DNA of 64,000 nucleotides from Leptotrichia wadei (GTDB lineage Bacteria; Fusobacteriota; Fusobacteriia; Fusobacteriales; Leptotrichiaceae): NCBI RefSeq assembly GCF_007990445.1, contig NZ_AP019841.1, positions 1,860,001 to 1,924,000 of the forward strand, read 5' to 3'. Shown piece by piece: positions 53,898 to 62,934 of this stretch (position 1 is its first letter; each line of letters starts with the position of its first letter). The notes under the pieces were generated by a model. It saw only the letters and a program-made list of their open reading frames with translations, ran no database searches and was not told where the DNA came from. The position numbers and the translations under genes were made by a program.

Positions 53898-53935
53898 AAA
53901 AAAGTGAGTTTTTTTATTTGACTCACTTTTAATAA
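53898..53935 (-). terminator. Terminator of the mutS / Lpt-like transcript
   Basis: AAAAGTGAGT and its exact inverse ACTCACTTTT (10-bp stem) followed on minus by TTAATTT, 8 bp after the Lpt-like stop. Confidence 0.75.
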
Positions 53936-53942
53936 AAATCAT

Positions 53943-56396
53943 TTAAAATTGTTGACGATAGGAAGCACCACCGTATCTTAGTGTTGCCACATTTCTGTCT
54001 CCATTTTTGCTCCAAGATATTGGTATATCTATTGTTCCTTTATTTACATTTACTCTAACTGATGAAGGCAGATTTTCTCCATCTTCTGGAACATAAATAT
54101 TGCTTGCCGCCCTTACCAGCATTTCATGGGCTGATTCTGTCGGAACACTTACACTAAAGGTTTTTTCCGCTGTATTTGATCCAGCTGTTGCTGTTGCAGT
54201 TAATGTTGCCCCTTTACTTCCACCACCATAAAATTGCTTATTGACTCTTCCTGACACTGAATATAAGCTTGAATTTGAAGAATGCCATCTTATTGTAACT
54301 GGAACGCCATTTGAGGCAGTCATTGATTTCGGAAGGCGACCTCCTTCAGAAACTGACAGCTTGCCTATCACTTCTTGAACCGCTTCAGAATTTCTAGGAT
54401 CCGATCTTCCTGGAATTTCATTGCTATTACCGTTAATGCTATTATTACCATCATTATTCTGAACTTCATATCGCATTTGGATATTTCCTTCATTTTCAAG
54501 AATTTTTTTATCCATATCGTATATTGCATTTTTAGATGAAATCTGATTTTTACCTTGATAAGTTACTACATTTCCATTTAATTTTATCTTTTTGTCCTTC
54601 AGATAAATTGTAGCCTTATCAGCACTTGTATTAATTGTCTTAAATTGCGGCAATGTACTTACGATCTTTACATTATTTCTAGCATATCCTTCCTGCTTAT
54701 TCATATCCATATACAAATAATTTGCAGTCATTTTAGTATTATTCTTAAAGTCAACCATAACTTTATCTCTTGCAAGTATGAGGTTTCTTCTTGAATCCAT
54801 TTCATTATATTGGGAATCCAAAGTAATATCTTTATATGTCATACGTACATTTTCCTTAATTTCACTACGTGTAATACTCATATTACTTCCATTTTTATGG
54901 GAAACAAAATAAACTTTTGCAGTATTTCCGACAAAATGTACTGCTTCTGATTCCACAAGCGGTCTTGGATCATGTATCAAATCCTTTACATTACCTCTAA
55001 TTTTTCCTTTTACATGTCCATCAAACCTAAATTCCTTTCTCTCAAAACTTCCCTGTCCAACATCAGATGAAATTTTGTCCCCTTGAACACTTGTCATTTC
55101 CATTTTATTTGCAAAAATATCTTTTGAAATTGTATTCATTTTTCCGTTTGCACCATGAACATTAAAATTTTGTTTCTTTACATTAAAAGGTCCATTCATA
55201 GTAGCATTTCCTGTAGGAAAAACATACACAAGCCCTGTTCCATCCATTTTATAATCATCATAATTAGCAGTATAATAATCACTTGTAGTCATAGTGTGCG
55301 TTTTCAAATCATAAACTCCACTTCTATAAGTTCCTGTCGTTCTTCTCGGCAAGTAATTATAAGTACCATTTCCATCACCAGTTATTATATTGGCAACTTT
55401 ATCATAAAAAACATGATCTCCTGTAATTATCATCGTTTTTCCCGTATATCTAACATGTCCTCTTCCATCAACTTGTTTCTTGTCAACAAGATAAACAGCG
55501 CTGTCTCCTGTAATTACACTTTCCTTGCTCTTATAAACAACATGTCCATTTCCATTAATTTGTTTTTTCTTGATGAAATATACGGCACTGTCTGCTGTAA
55601 TTACACTTTCTTTCCCTGTATAAACAACATTTCCAAAACCTTCTACTCTTTCATCATCACCATTCATATAATAATCCGCCTTTTGAGCATCCAGCTTGCT
55701 TTCAGGAGAAGTGTAATGTACATGACCTTCTGCATTTCCTATTTTATTAATGTCATCATATCGCATCTTATCTGCTGTAAGCATTCTTTTAGTTTTTTCT
55801 TCCTTATAGACAACATGACCTTCTGCAAAACTTACCTTTGTCGGATCATTATACGTAATCTTATCTGCTGTCATAGTTTTTTTGTCTTTTTTATTATTAT
55901 ATTTTGCATGCCCTGTCGCTACAATCGTTTCAAACTTCGTTGTCGTTTCAACTTTATCCGCTTCAGAAAAAGTATCGTCAAAGGTATTTACCAGTTTTGT
56001 TTTTACTGGTGAAATTAGCTGATCTCCCTGCTTTTTATAATCTACCCGTTCTGTATAAATTTCCCACTTTCTGTCCTTTGTTGTACCAACAACTTTTTTC
56101 ATCAATGAAACATCAAGTGTCTTGGTATTTACAATCCCTTCTTTCCCGGAAATTACCATCTGTTTTTTTACAAGATCCACGATTACATTTTTAAACCTGA
56201 TGACTTCATCTCCTTCAGATCCAATTTGCTCATCAGCATAAACAATCGCTTCATCCCTTAACCTGTACACAACCTTTTTAGCCTTCATATCCTTTTGCAT
56301 CTGATCAAGCGGTGCCGGAATTTTTTTAAAGAATACCGCATATATAAAATATATCAGTATTAATATAAGCCCTCCATAACCTATTTTCTTCCACAT
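53943..56396 (-). CDS. Membrane-anchored LptC/LptA(OstA)-like protein with C-terminal Ig-like domains
   Basis: An 817-residue protein. Residues ~5-24 form a membrane anchor (IGYGGLILILIYFIYAVFF), followed by an LptC-like segment. Then come ~20 OstA/LptA-type beta units of 22-30 residues, with recurring Kxx(A/G)DxAxYxxxxxxxxGxGHVxYxxKxxxITGDSAVYL patterns up to ~residue 650. A spacer (NNDGNNSINGNSNEIPGRSD) leads to an Ig-like module (~675-757, IRWHSSNSSLYSV...KTFSVSV) and a second partial one (IPISWSKNGD). Lpt beta-jellyrolls form the periplasmic bridge for LPS; LptA and LptC are normally ~180-200 residues each. It may be a one-piece bridge. It begins 16 bp behind mutS with AGGAG. Confidence 0.75.
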   Translation of the reverse strand: MWKKIGYGGLILILIYFIYAVFFKKIPAPLDQMQKDMKAKKVVYRLRDEAIVYADEQIGSEGDEVIRFKNVIVDLVKKQMVISGKEGIVNTKTLDVSLMKKVVGTTKDRKWEIYTERVDYKKQGDQLISPVKTKLVNTFDDTFSEADKVETTTKFETIVATGHAKYNNKKDKKTMTADKITYNDPTKVSFAEGHVVYKEEKTKRMLTADKMRYDDINKIGNAEGHVHYTSPESKLDAQKADYYMNGDDERVEGFGNVVYTGKESVITADSAVYFIKKKQINGNGHVVYKSKESVITGDSAVYLVDKKQVDGRGHVRYTGKTMIITGDHVFYDKVANIITGDGNGTYNYLPRRTTGTYRSGVYDLKTHTMTTSDYYTANYDDYKMDGTGLVYVFPTGNATMNGPFNVKKQNFNVHGANGKMNTISKDIFANKMEMTSVQGDKISSDVGQGSFERKEFRFDGHVKGKIRGNVKDLIHDPRPLVESEAVHFVGNTAKVYFVSHKNGSNMSITRSEIKENVRMTYKDITLDSQYNEMDSRRNLILARDKVMVDFKNNTKMTANYLYMDMNKQEGYARNNVKIVSTLPQFKTINTSADKATIYLKDKKIKLNGNVVTYQGKNQISSKNAIYDMDKKILENEGNIQMRYEVQNNDGNNSINGNSNEIPGRSDPRNSEAVQEVIGKLSVSEGGRLPKSMTASNGVPVTIRWHSSNSSLYSVSGRVNKQFYGGGSKGATLTATATAGSNTAEKTFSVSVPTESAHEMLVRAASNIYVPEDGENLPSSVRVNVNKGTIDIPISWSKNGDRNVATLRYGGASYRQQF

Positions 56397-56412
56397 TATT
56401 TTTTCTCCTATT

Positions 56413-59085
56413 TTAATTATCTTTTTTCATATTTTCCTTCAGTTCAAACAAAAATTTCATCGCATCCATCGGCGTAATATTATTTATATCATAATCTTCT
56501 ATCTTATTCACAATTTCTTGTAAACTTTCCTTCTCTTTTTCAATTTTCAGCAATTTTTCCTCATAAAACTGATTATTTTCAATATTTTCAGAATCCTTTT
56601 CAATTTCCTCAAAATCATCTTCAAATTCTAAATTTTCACCAAAAAGCGAAAGCTGGTGAACATCCACAGTTTTTTCAATAAGCTCCTTCTTCTGCTCCAG
56701 CCTTTTTAAAATTTTCCTGCTTTCAACAAGTATCTCCTTTGGAAGTCCAGCCAATTTTGCCACTTCAATCCCATAAGACTTATCCGCTCCACCTTTCACA
56801 ATATTTCGTAAAAACATTACTTTTCCCTGTTTTTCATCCACTTCTATCCGATAATTTACAATATGTGAAAATTTATTTTCCAAATCAGTAAGTTCATGAT
56901 AATGTGTTGCAAAAACTGTCTTAGCACCGATTTTATCGTGAATATACATTGAAATGGCAGTCGCTATAGAAACTCCATCGGTTGTGGAAGTTCCACGTCC
57001 AACTTCATCTAATATAATAAGACTTTTTTCAGTCGCATTGTTCAGAATGTTGGAAACCTCGCTCATTTCCACCATAAACGTACTCTGCCCTGTCAAAATA
57101 TCATCAGAAGCCCCAATTCGTGTCAAATACTTATCTATAATCGACAACCTCGCCTTTCCAGCAGGCACAAATGAACCAATTTGAGCCATTATGGAAATTA
57201 GTGCAATTTGCTTCATATACGTTGATTTTCCTGACATATTAGGCCCTGTCAGTACGACAAAGCTTTCTTTTTCAGTAAAAATCGTATCATTTGAAACATA
57301 ATCTGTCCTTCCAATTAATTTTTCCACAACTGGATGCCTTCCATCCACAATTTCAAAGGAATATTCTTCACTCATTTCAGGCTTCACATAATCATTTTCA
57401 ATGGCATTCACTGCAAAAGACACCATCACATCAATATATGACAGCCTTTCCGCCAATTCTGACAAAATTTTCCGATGTTCTTTTACTTTCCCGCTAACTT
57501 CCTTAAATAAATGATATTCCAAATCTTCGATTTTTGCTTTAGAATTTATTATCGTATCCTCATATTTTTTCAGCTCAGGCGTAATATACCGCTCTGAATT
57601 TGAAAGTGTCTGCTTTCTTATGTAATGCTCTGGCACCATATTCAGATTTGACTTCGTAATTTCAATAAAATAACCAAAAACTTTGTTGAATTTTATTTTC
57701 ATATTTCTAATTCCAGTCGCTTCCCTTTCCCTTTGCTCAATATCCAGCAAAAAGTCCTTCCCAGAATTCATAATATTTCTAATTTCATCCAGTTCCTGAC
57801 TGTACCCAGATTTTATAATTCCGCCTTCCCTCACAGAAAACGGTGCATCTTCATTTATACTGTCATCAATTATTTTATAACACTCAAACAAAATATTTAC
57901 ATCAATGCTCTGAAAAAAATCAGTATTTTCCAAAATTTTCATTATTTCAACAGCTGATTTTATTGTCTTTTTCAATGCCGTCAAATCTTTCCCATTTTCA
58001 CTCCCAAAGATTATTTTCCCAAGAAGCCGCTCCAGATCATAAATATCCTCAAGTTTCTCCCTCAAATCTTCACGAATCAAGATATTATCAATAAAATACT
58101 GAACATCCTCCTGCCTTTTCTTTATTTTATCAATATTCAAAAGCGGATTATTTATAAATCTCTTTAATAGCCGTGTTCCCATCGAAGTTTTACACTCATC
58201 CAGAACCCACAAAAGCGACCCATACACAGTTTTTTCCCTCTGATTTTTCAAAAGTTCCAAATTTCTGCTTGTAATCGCATTTATTTCAGCATAATTGGAA
58301 ATATTCACAAACTCAATTTTCTCCACAGTCAATTCATGCTCAACCTGCATAGTAGCCACATAATCAAGCGCCATTGCAGCAGCTCCAATTATCCCCTTTT
58401 TATCCTTAATTCCATAACTTTCCAGCGACACAATCTCAAAATACTCCATAAGATACTTAGCACTATCCCGAACTTTATTCACAAAAGTCACAACAGAATC
58501 ATTTTTTTGTAAAAAATCATCTAACTTTTCCTTAATTTCCCAATAAAAATCCTCTGTTACAAGCACTTCCTTAGGCTCAATCTTATTGACTTCATTAAAT
58601 AATTTTACAAAATCATCATCCTTTTCAACTTCCGTTACCTTAAACTCCCCAGTTGTTATATCAATATATGCAACTCCAAGTTTATTTTCAACTTTCAAAA
58701 TGCTCATCAAGTAATTATTGCTCTTTGCATCAAGCGCCTCCACATCCACAACTGTCCCTGGCGTTATAATCTTCACAACTTCCCGTTTTACAATTCCTTT
58801 TGCCGTCTTAGGATCTTCTGTCTGCTCGCAAATTGCAACTTTATATCCTTTTGAAACAAGTTTTGTTATATATGAATCTGCCGAATGAAACGGAATCCCC
58901 GCAAGTGGAACATCTGCATTTTTTTCCTTATTTCTCGAAGTAAGGGTAAGTCCCAACTCCTTCGACGCCTTTACCGCATCCTCAAAAAACATCTCATAAA
59001 AATCACCCAGTCTAAAAAACAATATAGAATCCTCAAAATTAGATTTTATCTCCTTATATTGCTTCATAAGCGGTGTATCTGCCAT
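56413..59085 (-). CDS. mutS: DNA mismatch repair protein MutS
   Basis: It recognises mismatched bases and recruits MutL. The N-terminal mismatch wedge is RLGDFYEMF (F29, Y30, E31). The core domains are followed by Walker A VLTGPNMSGKSTYMKQ (~610-625), Walker B LIILDEVGRGTSTTDGVS and the dimer HTH region. A long acidic linker leads to the C-terminal NITPMDAMKFLFELKENMKK. Length 890 is normal for MutS1, distinct from the MutS2 at 26.5 kb. AGAGG lies 11 nt before the ATG; promoter 59128-59156. The Lpt-like gene is cotranscribed behind it. Confidence 0.97.
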   Translation of the reverse strand: MADTPLMKQYKEIKSNFEDSILFFRLGDFYEMFFEDAVKASKELGLTLTSRNKEKNADVPLAGIPFHSADSYITKLVSKGYKVAICEQTEDPKTAKGIVKREVVKIITPGTVVDVEALDAKSNNYLMSILKVENKLGVAYIDITTGEFKVTEVEKDDDFVKLFNEVNKIEPKEVLVTEDFYWEIKEKLDDFLQKNDSVVTFVNKVRDSAKYLMEYFEIVSLESYGIKDKKGIIGAAAMALDYVATMQVEHELTVEKIEFVNISNYAEINAITSRNLELLKNQREKTVYGSLLWVLDECKTSMGTRLLKRFINNPLLNIDKIKKRQEDVQYFIDNILIREDLREKLEDIYDLERLLGKIIFGSENGKDLTALKKTIKSAVEIMKILENTDFFQSIDVNILFECYKIIDDSINEDAPFSVREGGIIKSGYSQELDEIRNIMNSGKDFLLDIEQREREATGIRNMKIKFNKVFGYFIEITKSNLNMVPEHYIRKQTLSNSERYITPELKKYEDTIINSKAKIEDLEYHLFKEVSGKVKEHRKILSELAERLSYIDVMVSFAVNAIENDYVKPEMSEEYSFEIVDGRHPVVEKLIGRTDYVSNDTIFTEKESFVVLTGPNMSGKSTYMKQIALISIMAQIGSFVPAGKARLSIIDKYLTRIGASDDILTGQSTFMVEMSEVSNILNNATEKSLIILDEVGRGTSTTDGVSIATAISMYIHDKIGAKTVFATHYHELTDLENKFSHIVNYRIEVDEKQGKVMFLRNIVKGGADKSYGIEVAKLAGLPKEILVESRKILKRLEQKKELIEKTVDVHQLSLFGENLEFEDDFEEIEKDSENIENNQFYEEKLLKIEKEKESLQEIVNKIEDYDINNITPMDAMKFLFELKENMKKDN

Positions 59086-59127
59086 TGTTATTTTACCTCT
59101 GTTCTATCTTTATTTTTTCGTTCTTAA

Positions 59128-59156
59128 ATTTTATCATAGTTTATTTTTTTTTTCAA
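59128..59156 (-). promoter_or_regulatory. Promoter of mutS
   Basis: TTGAAA, 17 bp, TAAAAT with TG extension on the minus strand, 42 nt before the start. Confidence 0.65.
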
Positions 59157-59216
59157 TTTTTTAAAAAATTAATAAATATTTTTTCTTTATACAAAATAAA
59201 TTTTTTATTTTAAAAA

Positions 59217-59399
59217 CCGACGGAGCTTTTATTTGTTCAACTACGACTGTTTGACGACTGAAAGGAGGAGTTTCGGAGTTGGGCAAATAAAAGTCGTAGT
59301 CTAGCCATAGGTATTGCGTAGCAATCTTGCCACAATTTTAATTATTAAGATAAACCTTTACTGCAAGATAAGGATTTGCGGCAATGAGCAATCCTGCGA
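59217..59399. other. GC-richer structured intergenic segment with interleaved complementary arms
   Basis: The gap 59157-59487 has no gene. Two pairs of arms cross: CTTTTATTTG (59226-59235) with CAAATAAAAG (59284-59293), and CTACGACT (59241-59248) with AGTCGTAG (59292-59299). They would form alternative hairpins or a pseudoknot. Between them CTGAAA and TTTCGG can pair around GGAGGAG. Further right are ATTGC-GTA-GCAAT (59313-59325) and AGGATTTGC/GCAATCCT (59371-59394). It could be the 3' region of the polysaccharide transcript (minus), a structured RNA, or a repeat element. Confidence 0.4.
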
Positions 59400-59487
59400 A
59401 AATAAATAAAGAAAAAACTTAATAATACAAAGAAAATATTTATTAATAACAACATATGTTATAAATCCTTAATAAAAAAATCGAGTT

Positions 59488-60672
59488 TTAATTTATCCTT
59501 TTTAAAATTTCACTATAAACTCTTTCACAATTTCCTTTATCCACATACTTCAAGAACTTCTCTCGTAACTTATCAGATTTCTGCTTCATCTCCTTATCAT
59601 AATGAAAATTATTTTCAGAAATCTCAATAATTTCCTCTACACATTTTTCCACAGTTTTAACCTGCTTTCCAAATAAATCCTTATCTAAATTCACATAAGA
59701 TCCAACTTTTTCTTCATATTCACGTTTATCAAACTGGAAGAAGATAATTGGCTTGTTTAGATAATAAAAGTCGTAGGCTACGCTTGAATAGTCTGTTATT
59801 AATAATTTTGATTTTTGCAGTTCCTCAGTTATATTTACTTCTTTCGGAAGTATTCTTATATTTTTTCCAAGTTTTATATTTCCAAAATTTTTTAAATGAT
59901 CCTGCATTAATTGATGAATGTAGACATTCAATTTAATATTATTTTTTTCCAGATAATCATTTAATTTTTTATCTGTAATTAAATTTGAGATATTCTGAAA
60001 ATATTTTGTATCTTCAAATTTTTGATTTTCTGATTTTAGCCAGTTTCGCCAAGTTGGCATAAAAAATATTTGTTTTTCAGCGATTTCCAAGTTATATAAT
60101 TTGTCATATCTTGGATAACCTGTTATAACTGCTGTTTCTTTCGGCACTTCCCACCAGACTTCTGTTTTCACTTTTCTTTCAAATTCTGAGTCGCAGATAT
60201 TTAAATCATAGGATTTTACAAGGGCTTCTGCCACTTTTGCCGTCTTTGGATTCATTGCTTGACGTACTTTAAAGCCTACTGTTCCGTGATTTAGAAATAC
60301 TTTAAATATTTTTTTGTGAAATTTGTTTATTAACGGCACTACAAAAAGGTACGGGGCAATATCTGCAGAAATTGAATGGGAAAATAACGCAACTTTTGCA
60401 TTCATAAAATAAAGGTAGCTCTTTACACTTCCTTTTATCAGTTTTTCTCCTGGAATTTTTTTAGCAATTTTAGCATTTTTATTTATTACCCAGTATATTT
60501 CCTCCTGCTGTTTTGACCGTAAATATTCATACATCGCACGTCCATTATCCACAAAAAGCTCTCCTGCATTTCCGCCCACAAGCCAAATATTTCTATTTTT
60601 GAACTTGCCTTTGTTAAATGGATAAATAAGATAAGCTATTATCATATTTATCAAACATTTTACCTTATCCAT
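59488..60672 (-). CDS. CDP-glycerol:glycerophosphate glycerophosphotransferase-like protein (TagB/TagF)
   Basis: A 394-residue enzyme of the glycerophosphotransferase family, which transfers polyol-phosphate units from CDP-linked donors in teichoic-acid or phosphorylated capsule synthesis. Motifs: FLNHGTVGFKVRQAMNP (active-site His), ITGYPRYDKLYN, FMPTWRNW and LLITDYSSVAYDFYYLNKPIIFFQFD. In a diderm the product is more likely a glycerol- or ribitol-phosphate decoration of LPS or capsule than teichoic acid. The N-terminal hydrophobic stretch (~7-18) may associate with the membrane. It follows the GT2 gene by 16 bp and is the last gene of the cluster. Confidence 0.88.
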   Translation of the reverse strand: MDKVKCLINMIIAYLIYPFNKGKFKNRNIWLVGGNAGELFVDNGRAMYEYLRSKQQEEIYWVINKNAKIAKKIPGEKLIKGSVKSYLYFMNAKVALFSHSISADIAPYLFVVPLINKFHKKIFKVFLNHGTVGFKVRQAMNPKTAKVAEALVKSYDLNICDSEFERKVKTEVWWEVPKETAVITGYPRYDKLYNLEIAEKQIFFMPTWRNWLKSENQKFEDTKYFQNISNLITDKKLNDYLEKNNIKLNVYIHQLMQDHLKNFGNIKLGKNIRILPKEVNITEELQKSKLLITDYSSVAYDFYYLNKPIIFFQFDKREYEEKVGSYVNLDKDLFGKQVKTVEKCVEEIIEISENNFHYDKEMKQKSDKLREKFLKYVDKGNCERVYSEILKRIN

Positions 60673-60688
60673 ATTCTTCTCCTATTTT

Positions 60689-61522
60689 TTAAATTTCATA
60701 TTTTGTATATCCAACTTTTCTGCCCTTCATCACAACTTTATGATATTTTTTATTTTTTGTAATAATCGTTCCGACAAAACTTCTAAATTGCCGTTTCCAG
60801 TATTTTAGAATGTAAAATTTATTTTTTCTGCCCTTCACTTCCTTTTTTACCAATGCTCCAAATCCCAAAGCATATTTATAGGCACGTTCCAGGTCACTGT
60901 AATTTCCTTTTTTAGCTGGATGAAAAATTATGTCGTTTGCAAAATATCTTCCCTTGTAGCCCTTATGAAGCAATGTCAGCACATAGTCAGTCTCTTCCCC
61001 GCTTCCAAAAGTTGCACCAACTCCTAAACTTTCATCAAATAAAATAATATCATCTTTTTTATAATTCACAAAAAAAGTTATAGACTTCACAGTTTTATCC
61101 ACATTATTCTTGGCTATTTCCATATCCTTTTTTTCCATAACACCTGTTCCATAAGTTTTCCCACGTTCAAGTGTACGGCATGAATAAATTCGATAATCTT
61201 TCTTTTTTTCAAAAAAAGCAACAACTTTTTCCAATGTGTCAGGCTGATACTCACAGTCATCATCAGGAAATCCCACAATTTCACCTTCCATAAGCACAAG
61301 CCCTCTATTTCTGTTTAAACTAAGCCCTTTTTCATCACTTTTCGCATATTTTATCTTAAATTCCTCTTCATAATTTTTTACAATTTCAAAAACTTCATTT
61401 CCTTCATTTTGATCCACCACAATCAGTTCAAAATCCCTATAAGTCTGTGTTTTCAGACTTTTTAAAAACAATTCAAGTTCAGTTGTGACATTAATTGTCG
61501 GCATTACAAGGGAAACCTTCAT
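60689..61522 (-). CDS. Family 2 glycosyltransferase
   Basis: A 277-residue GT-A fold transferase for surface polysaccharide or LOS. N-terminal VSLVMPTINVTTELELFLKSL, ELIVVDQNEGNE, GLSLNRNRGLVLMEGEIVGFPDDDCEYQPDTL (DxD region FPDDDC) and FGSGEETDYVLTLLHKG give the nucleotide-sugar and acceptor sites. The C-terminal ~50 residues are very basic (KEVKGRKNKFYILKYWKRQF), suited to membrane contact. Donor and acceptor sugars are unknown. AAAAGGAG site; 31 bp behind the EEP gene. Confidence 0.9.
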   Translation of the reverse strand: MKVSLVMPTINVTTELELFLKSLKTQTYRDFELIVVDQNEGNEVFEIVKNYEEEFKIKYAKSDEKGLSLNRNRGLVLMEGEIVGFPDDDCEYQPDTLEKVVAFFEKKKDYRIYSCRTLERGKTYGTGVMEKKDMEIAKNNVDKTVKSITFFVNYKKDDIILFDESLGVGATFGSGEETDYVLTLLHKGYKGRYFANDIIFHPAKKGNYSDLERAYKYALGFGALVKKEVKGRKNKFYILKYWKRQFRSFVGTIITKNKKYHKVVMKGRKVGYTKYEI

Positions 61523-61553
61523 ATTTTATATCTCCTTTTATTTTTTTAATTTT

Positions 61554-62327
61554 TTATTTTATATCCACAGTTGTTATATACGGAAGATGATCCGATAATT
61601 TTGTCCAGTCTTGAGTTGCATCATTGATAAAATAACTTGACTTCACCTTCCATTTTTTTGACTGACTTCCAAAAATATAGTCAATTCTTGGATCTGAAAG
61701 TGATCTTGCTCCACTAAAATTAGCTTCCATATATGTATCTCTCCAGTCCTTTGTCATTTGTCCATAATATTTTGTTGATGGCAAAAAATTAAAATCTCCG
61801 CTTATAAATTTTATATCATCTTTATCAAAAAATTTTGTAAGTAAATCAAGTGATTCCATTTCCTCAGGTTTTATACTTGGCTTAAAGTCTAAATGTGTAT
61901 TCATAACTAAAACCTTTTTACCAAAAGTCTTTTTAGAAAGTTCTGCAACTACAAGCTGTCTTCTTTCCTCACCTTCTGAGGGCAATTCATAAGTGTATAT
62001 TTTCTCAAGCGGATATTTTGAGATAAATGAAATTCCATATTCCCCGCCATCATAATCTCTCGATTTTTTGAAAAAATAATAATCATATCCCAAGACTTTT
62101 GCAATATCAGACGTTACATCCCTAAAATTGCTTCTCTTTGTAAATTTATCAACTTCCTGAAGTGATATAAAATCAGGTGCATACGGCTTTATGCTTTCTC
62201 CCAATTTCTGTCCGTTTGTAAGCCTTGCCCCATAAATATTATACGTCATCATCTTAAATTCCTTTGCCCAGCTAACAGTCGCCCCACAAATCATAAGCGA
62301 CAATAATACTTTTTTTAATTTGCTCAT
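61554..62327 (-). CDS. Exported endonuclease/exonuclease/phosphatase (EEP) family hydrolase
   Basis: A 257-residue protein with signal peptide MSKLKKVLLSLMICGATVSW (cleavage after SWA). The mature enzyme shows the Mg-dependent EEP motifs: MMTYNIYGARLTNG, FISLQEVDKFT, VLVMNTHLDFKPS, FISGDFNFLPS, DPRIDYIFGS and LSDHLPYITTV. Periplasmic or secreted members include DNases, sphingomyelinases and inositol phosphatases; the target cannot be told apart here. I place the start at ATG 62327; 16 upstream codons are in frame but basic, giving a poor signal peptide. Location at the edge of the polysaccharide genes may be incidental. Confidence 0.85.
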   Translation of the reverse strand: MSKLKKVLLSLMICGATVSWAKEFKMMTYNIYGARLTNGQKLGESIKPYAPDFISLQEVDKFTKRSNFRDVTSDIAKVLGYDYYFFKKSRDYDGGEYGISFISKYPLEKIYTYELPSEGEERRQLVVAELSKKTFGKKVLVMNTHLDFKPSIKPEEMESLDLLTKFFDKDDIKFISGDFNFLPSTKYYGQMTKDWRDTYMEANFSGARSLSDPRIDYIFGSQSKKWKVKSSYFINDATQDWTKLSDHLPYITTVDIK

Positions 62328-62428
62328 TTTTCTCTTGTTTCTCCTAATCCTTTGTTTATTATATAAATATTTCATTCCATTATATCACTTTTTTTAGTAT
62401 CTACCAACTTTATTTTTTCCTTTGTCTT

Positions 62429-62857
62429 TTATTTACGTTTTTCCTTCAAATAATACCTAGCAATTATCCTAGCCCTCTTCATTAACTTTTTTACTCCCGA
62501 CAAATGCTTCGCTTCCAAAAACAGCCTCGCCTTCAAACTGCTCCAGCTGTCATTCCACCAATGTATCCCATAAGTTTCAGATTTTATGCAGTCATCTGTA
62601 TATTTTTCATGAAACCCGTAAGGATAAAAATATTCTTTCGGAAAAATCACTATTTTCCCATCTTCCAATAAATTTTCTCTTTTCTCGCTCAAATTATATT
62701 TTTTCTCAAAAACATACGTAAATATTTTGGGAATCGTCCAAACTGGCTTTTCCCAAATCTCTTTTTCATAAAACTCTTTAATATCCTTCAACACTTCATT
62801 ATGCTTCGTTGTCCCAAAAATCCCAACACTTATATGCTTTTCATCTTCATAACCTCT
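62429..62857 (-). pseudogene. C-terminal fragment of a GT32-type glycosyltransferase, cut by an IS605-group element
   Basis: The frame is open from the stop at 62429 up to the transposon end at ~62857, 141 codons starting RGYEDEKHISVGIFGTTKHN. It continues to FPKEYFYPYGFHEKYTDDC and SETYGIHWWNDSW, which I recognise as the C-terminal end of capsular/OCH1-like (GT32) glycosyltransferases. The N-terminal part with the DxD site is missing; it would lie beyond the transposon, outside the window. An in-frame GTG (62791) gives a 121-residue ORF, but no ribosome binding site precedes it. The fragment is almost certainly inactive. Confidence 0.7.
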
Positions 62858-62934
62858 GAACCTCCCACGACTAAAGTCGCAGGGTTCTAAAATCTTTAAA
62901 AATATTTAAAAATTTTCCAAGAAGTTTGATAGTC
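62857..62934 (-). ncRNA. Right end / candidate omega RNA of the second TnpB element
   Basis: After the tnpB stop the minus strand runs 78 nt to a hairpin GCGACT-TTA-GTCG (within CCCTGCGACTTTAGTCGTGG) and ends GGGAGGTTCA, the same kind of end as the first element (GGGAGTAGTTCAC). In this family the omega RNA spans the tnpB 3' end and this hairpin, and its guide would read into the GT32 fragment. Confidence 0.45.

Noticed and set aside
54000-56200. Long plus-strand frames (e.g. 55155-56012)
   Set aside because: Antisense shadows of the repetitive Lpt-like gene; Ile/Ser/Cys-rich composition with no domain or start signal.
61114-61299. Short minus-strand frame inside the GT2 gene
   Set aside because: Same strand, different frame, no ribosome binding site; the GT2 frame carries the DxD and family motifs.
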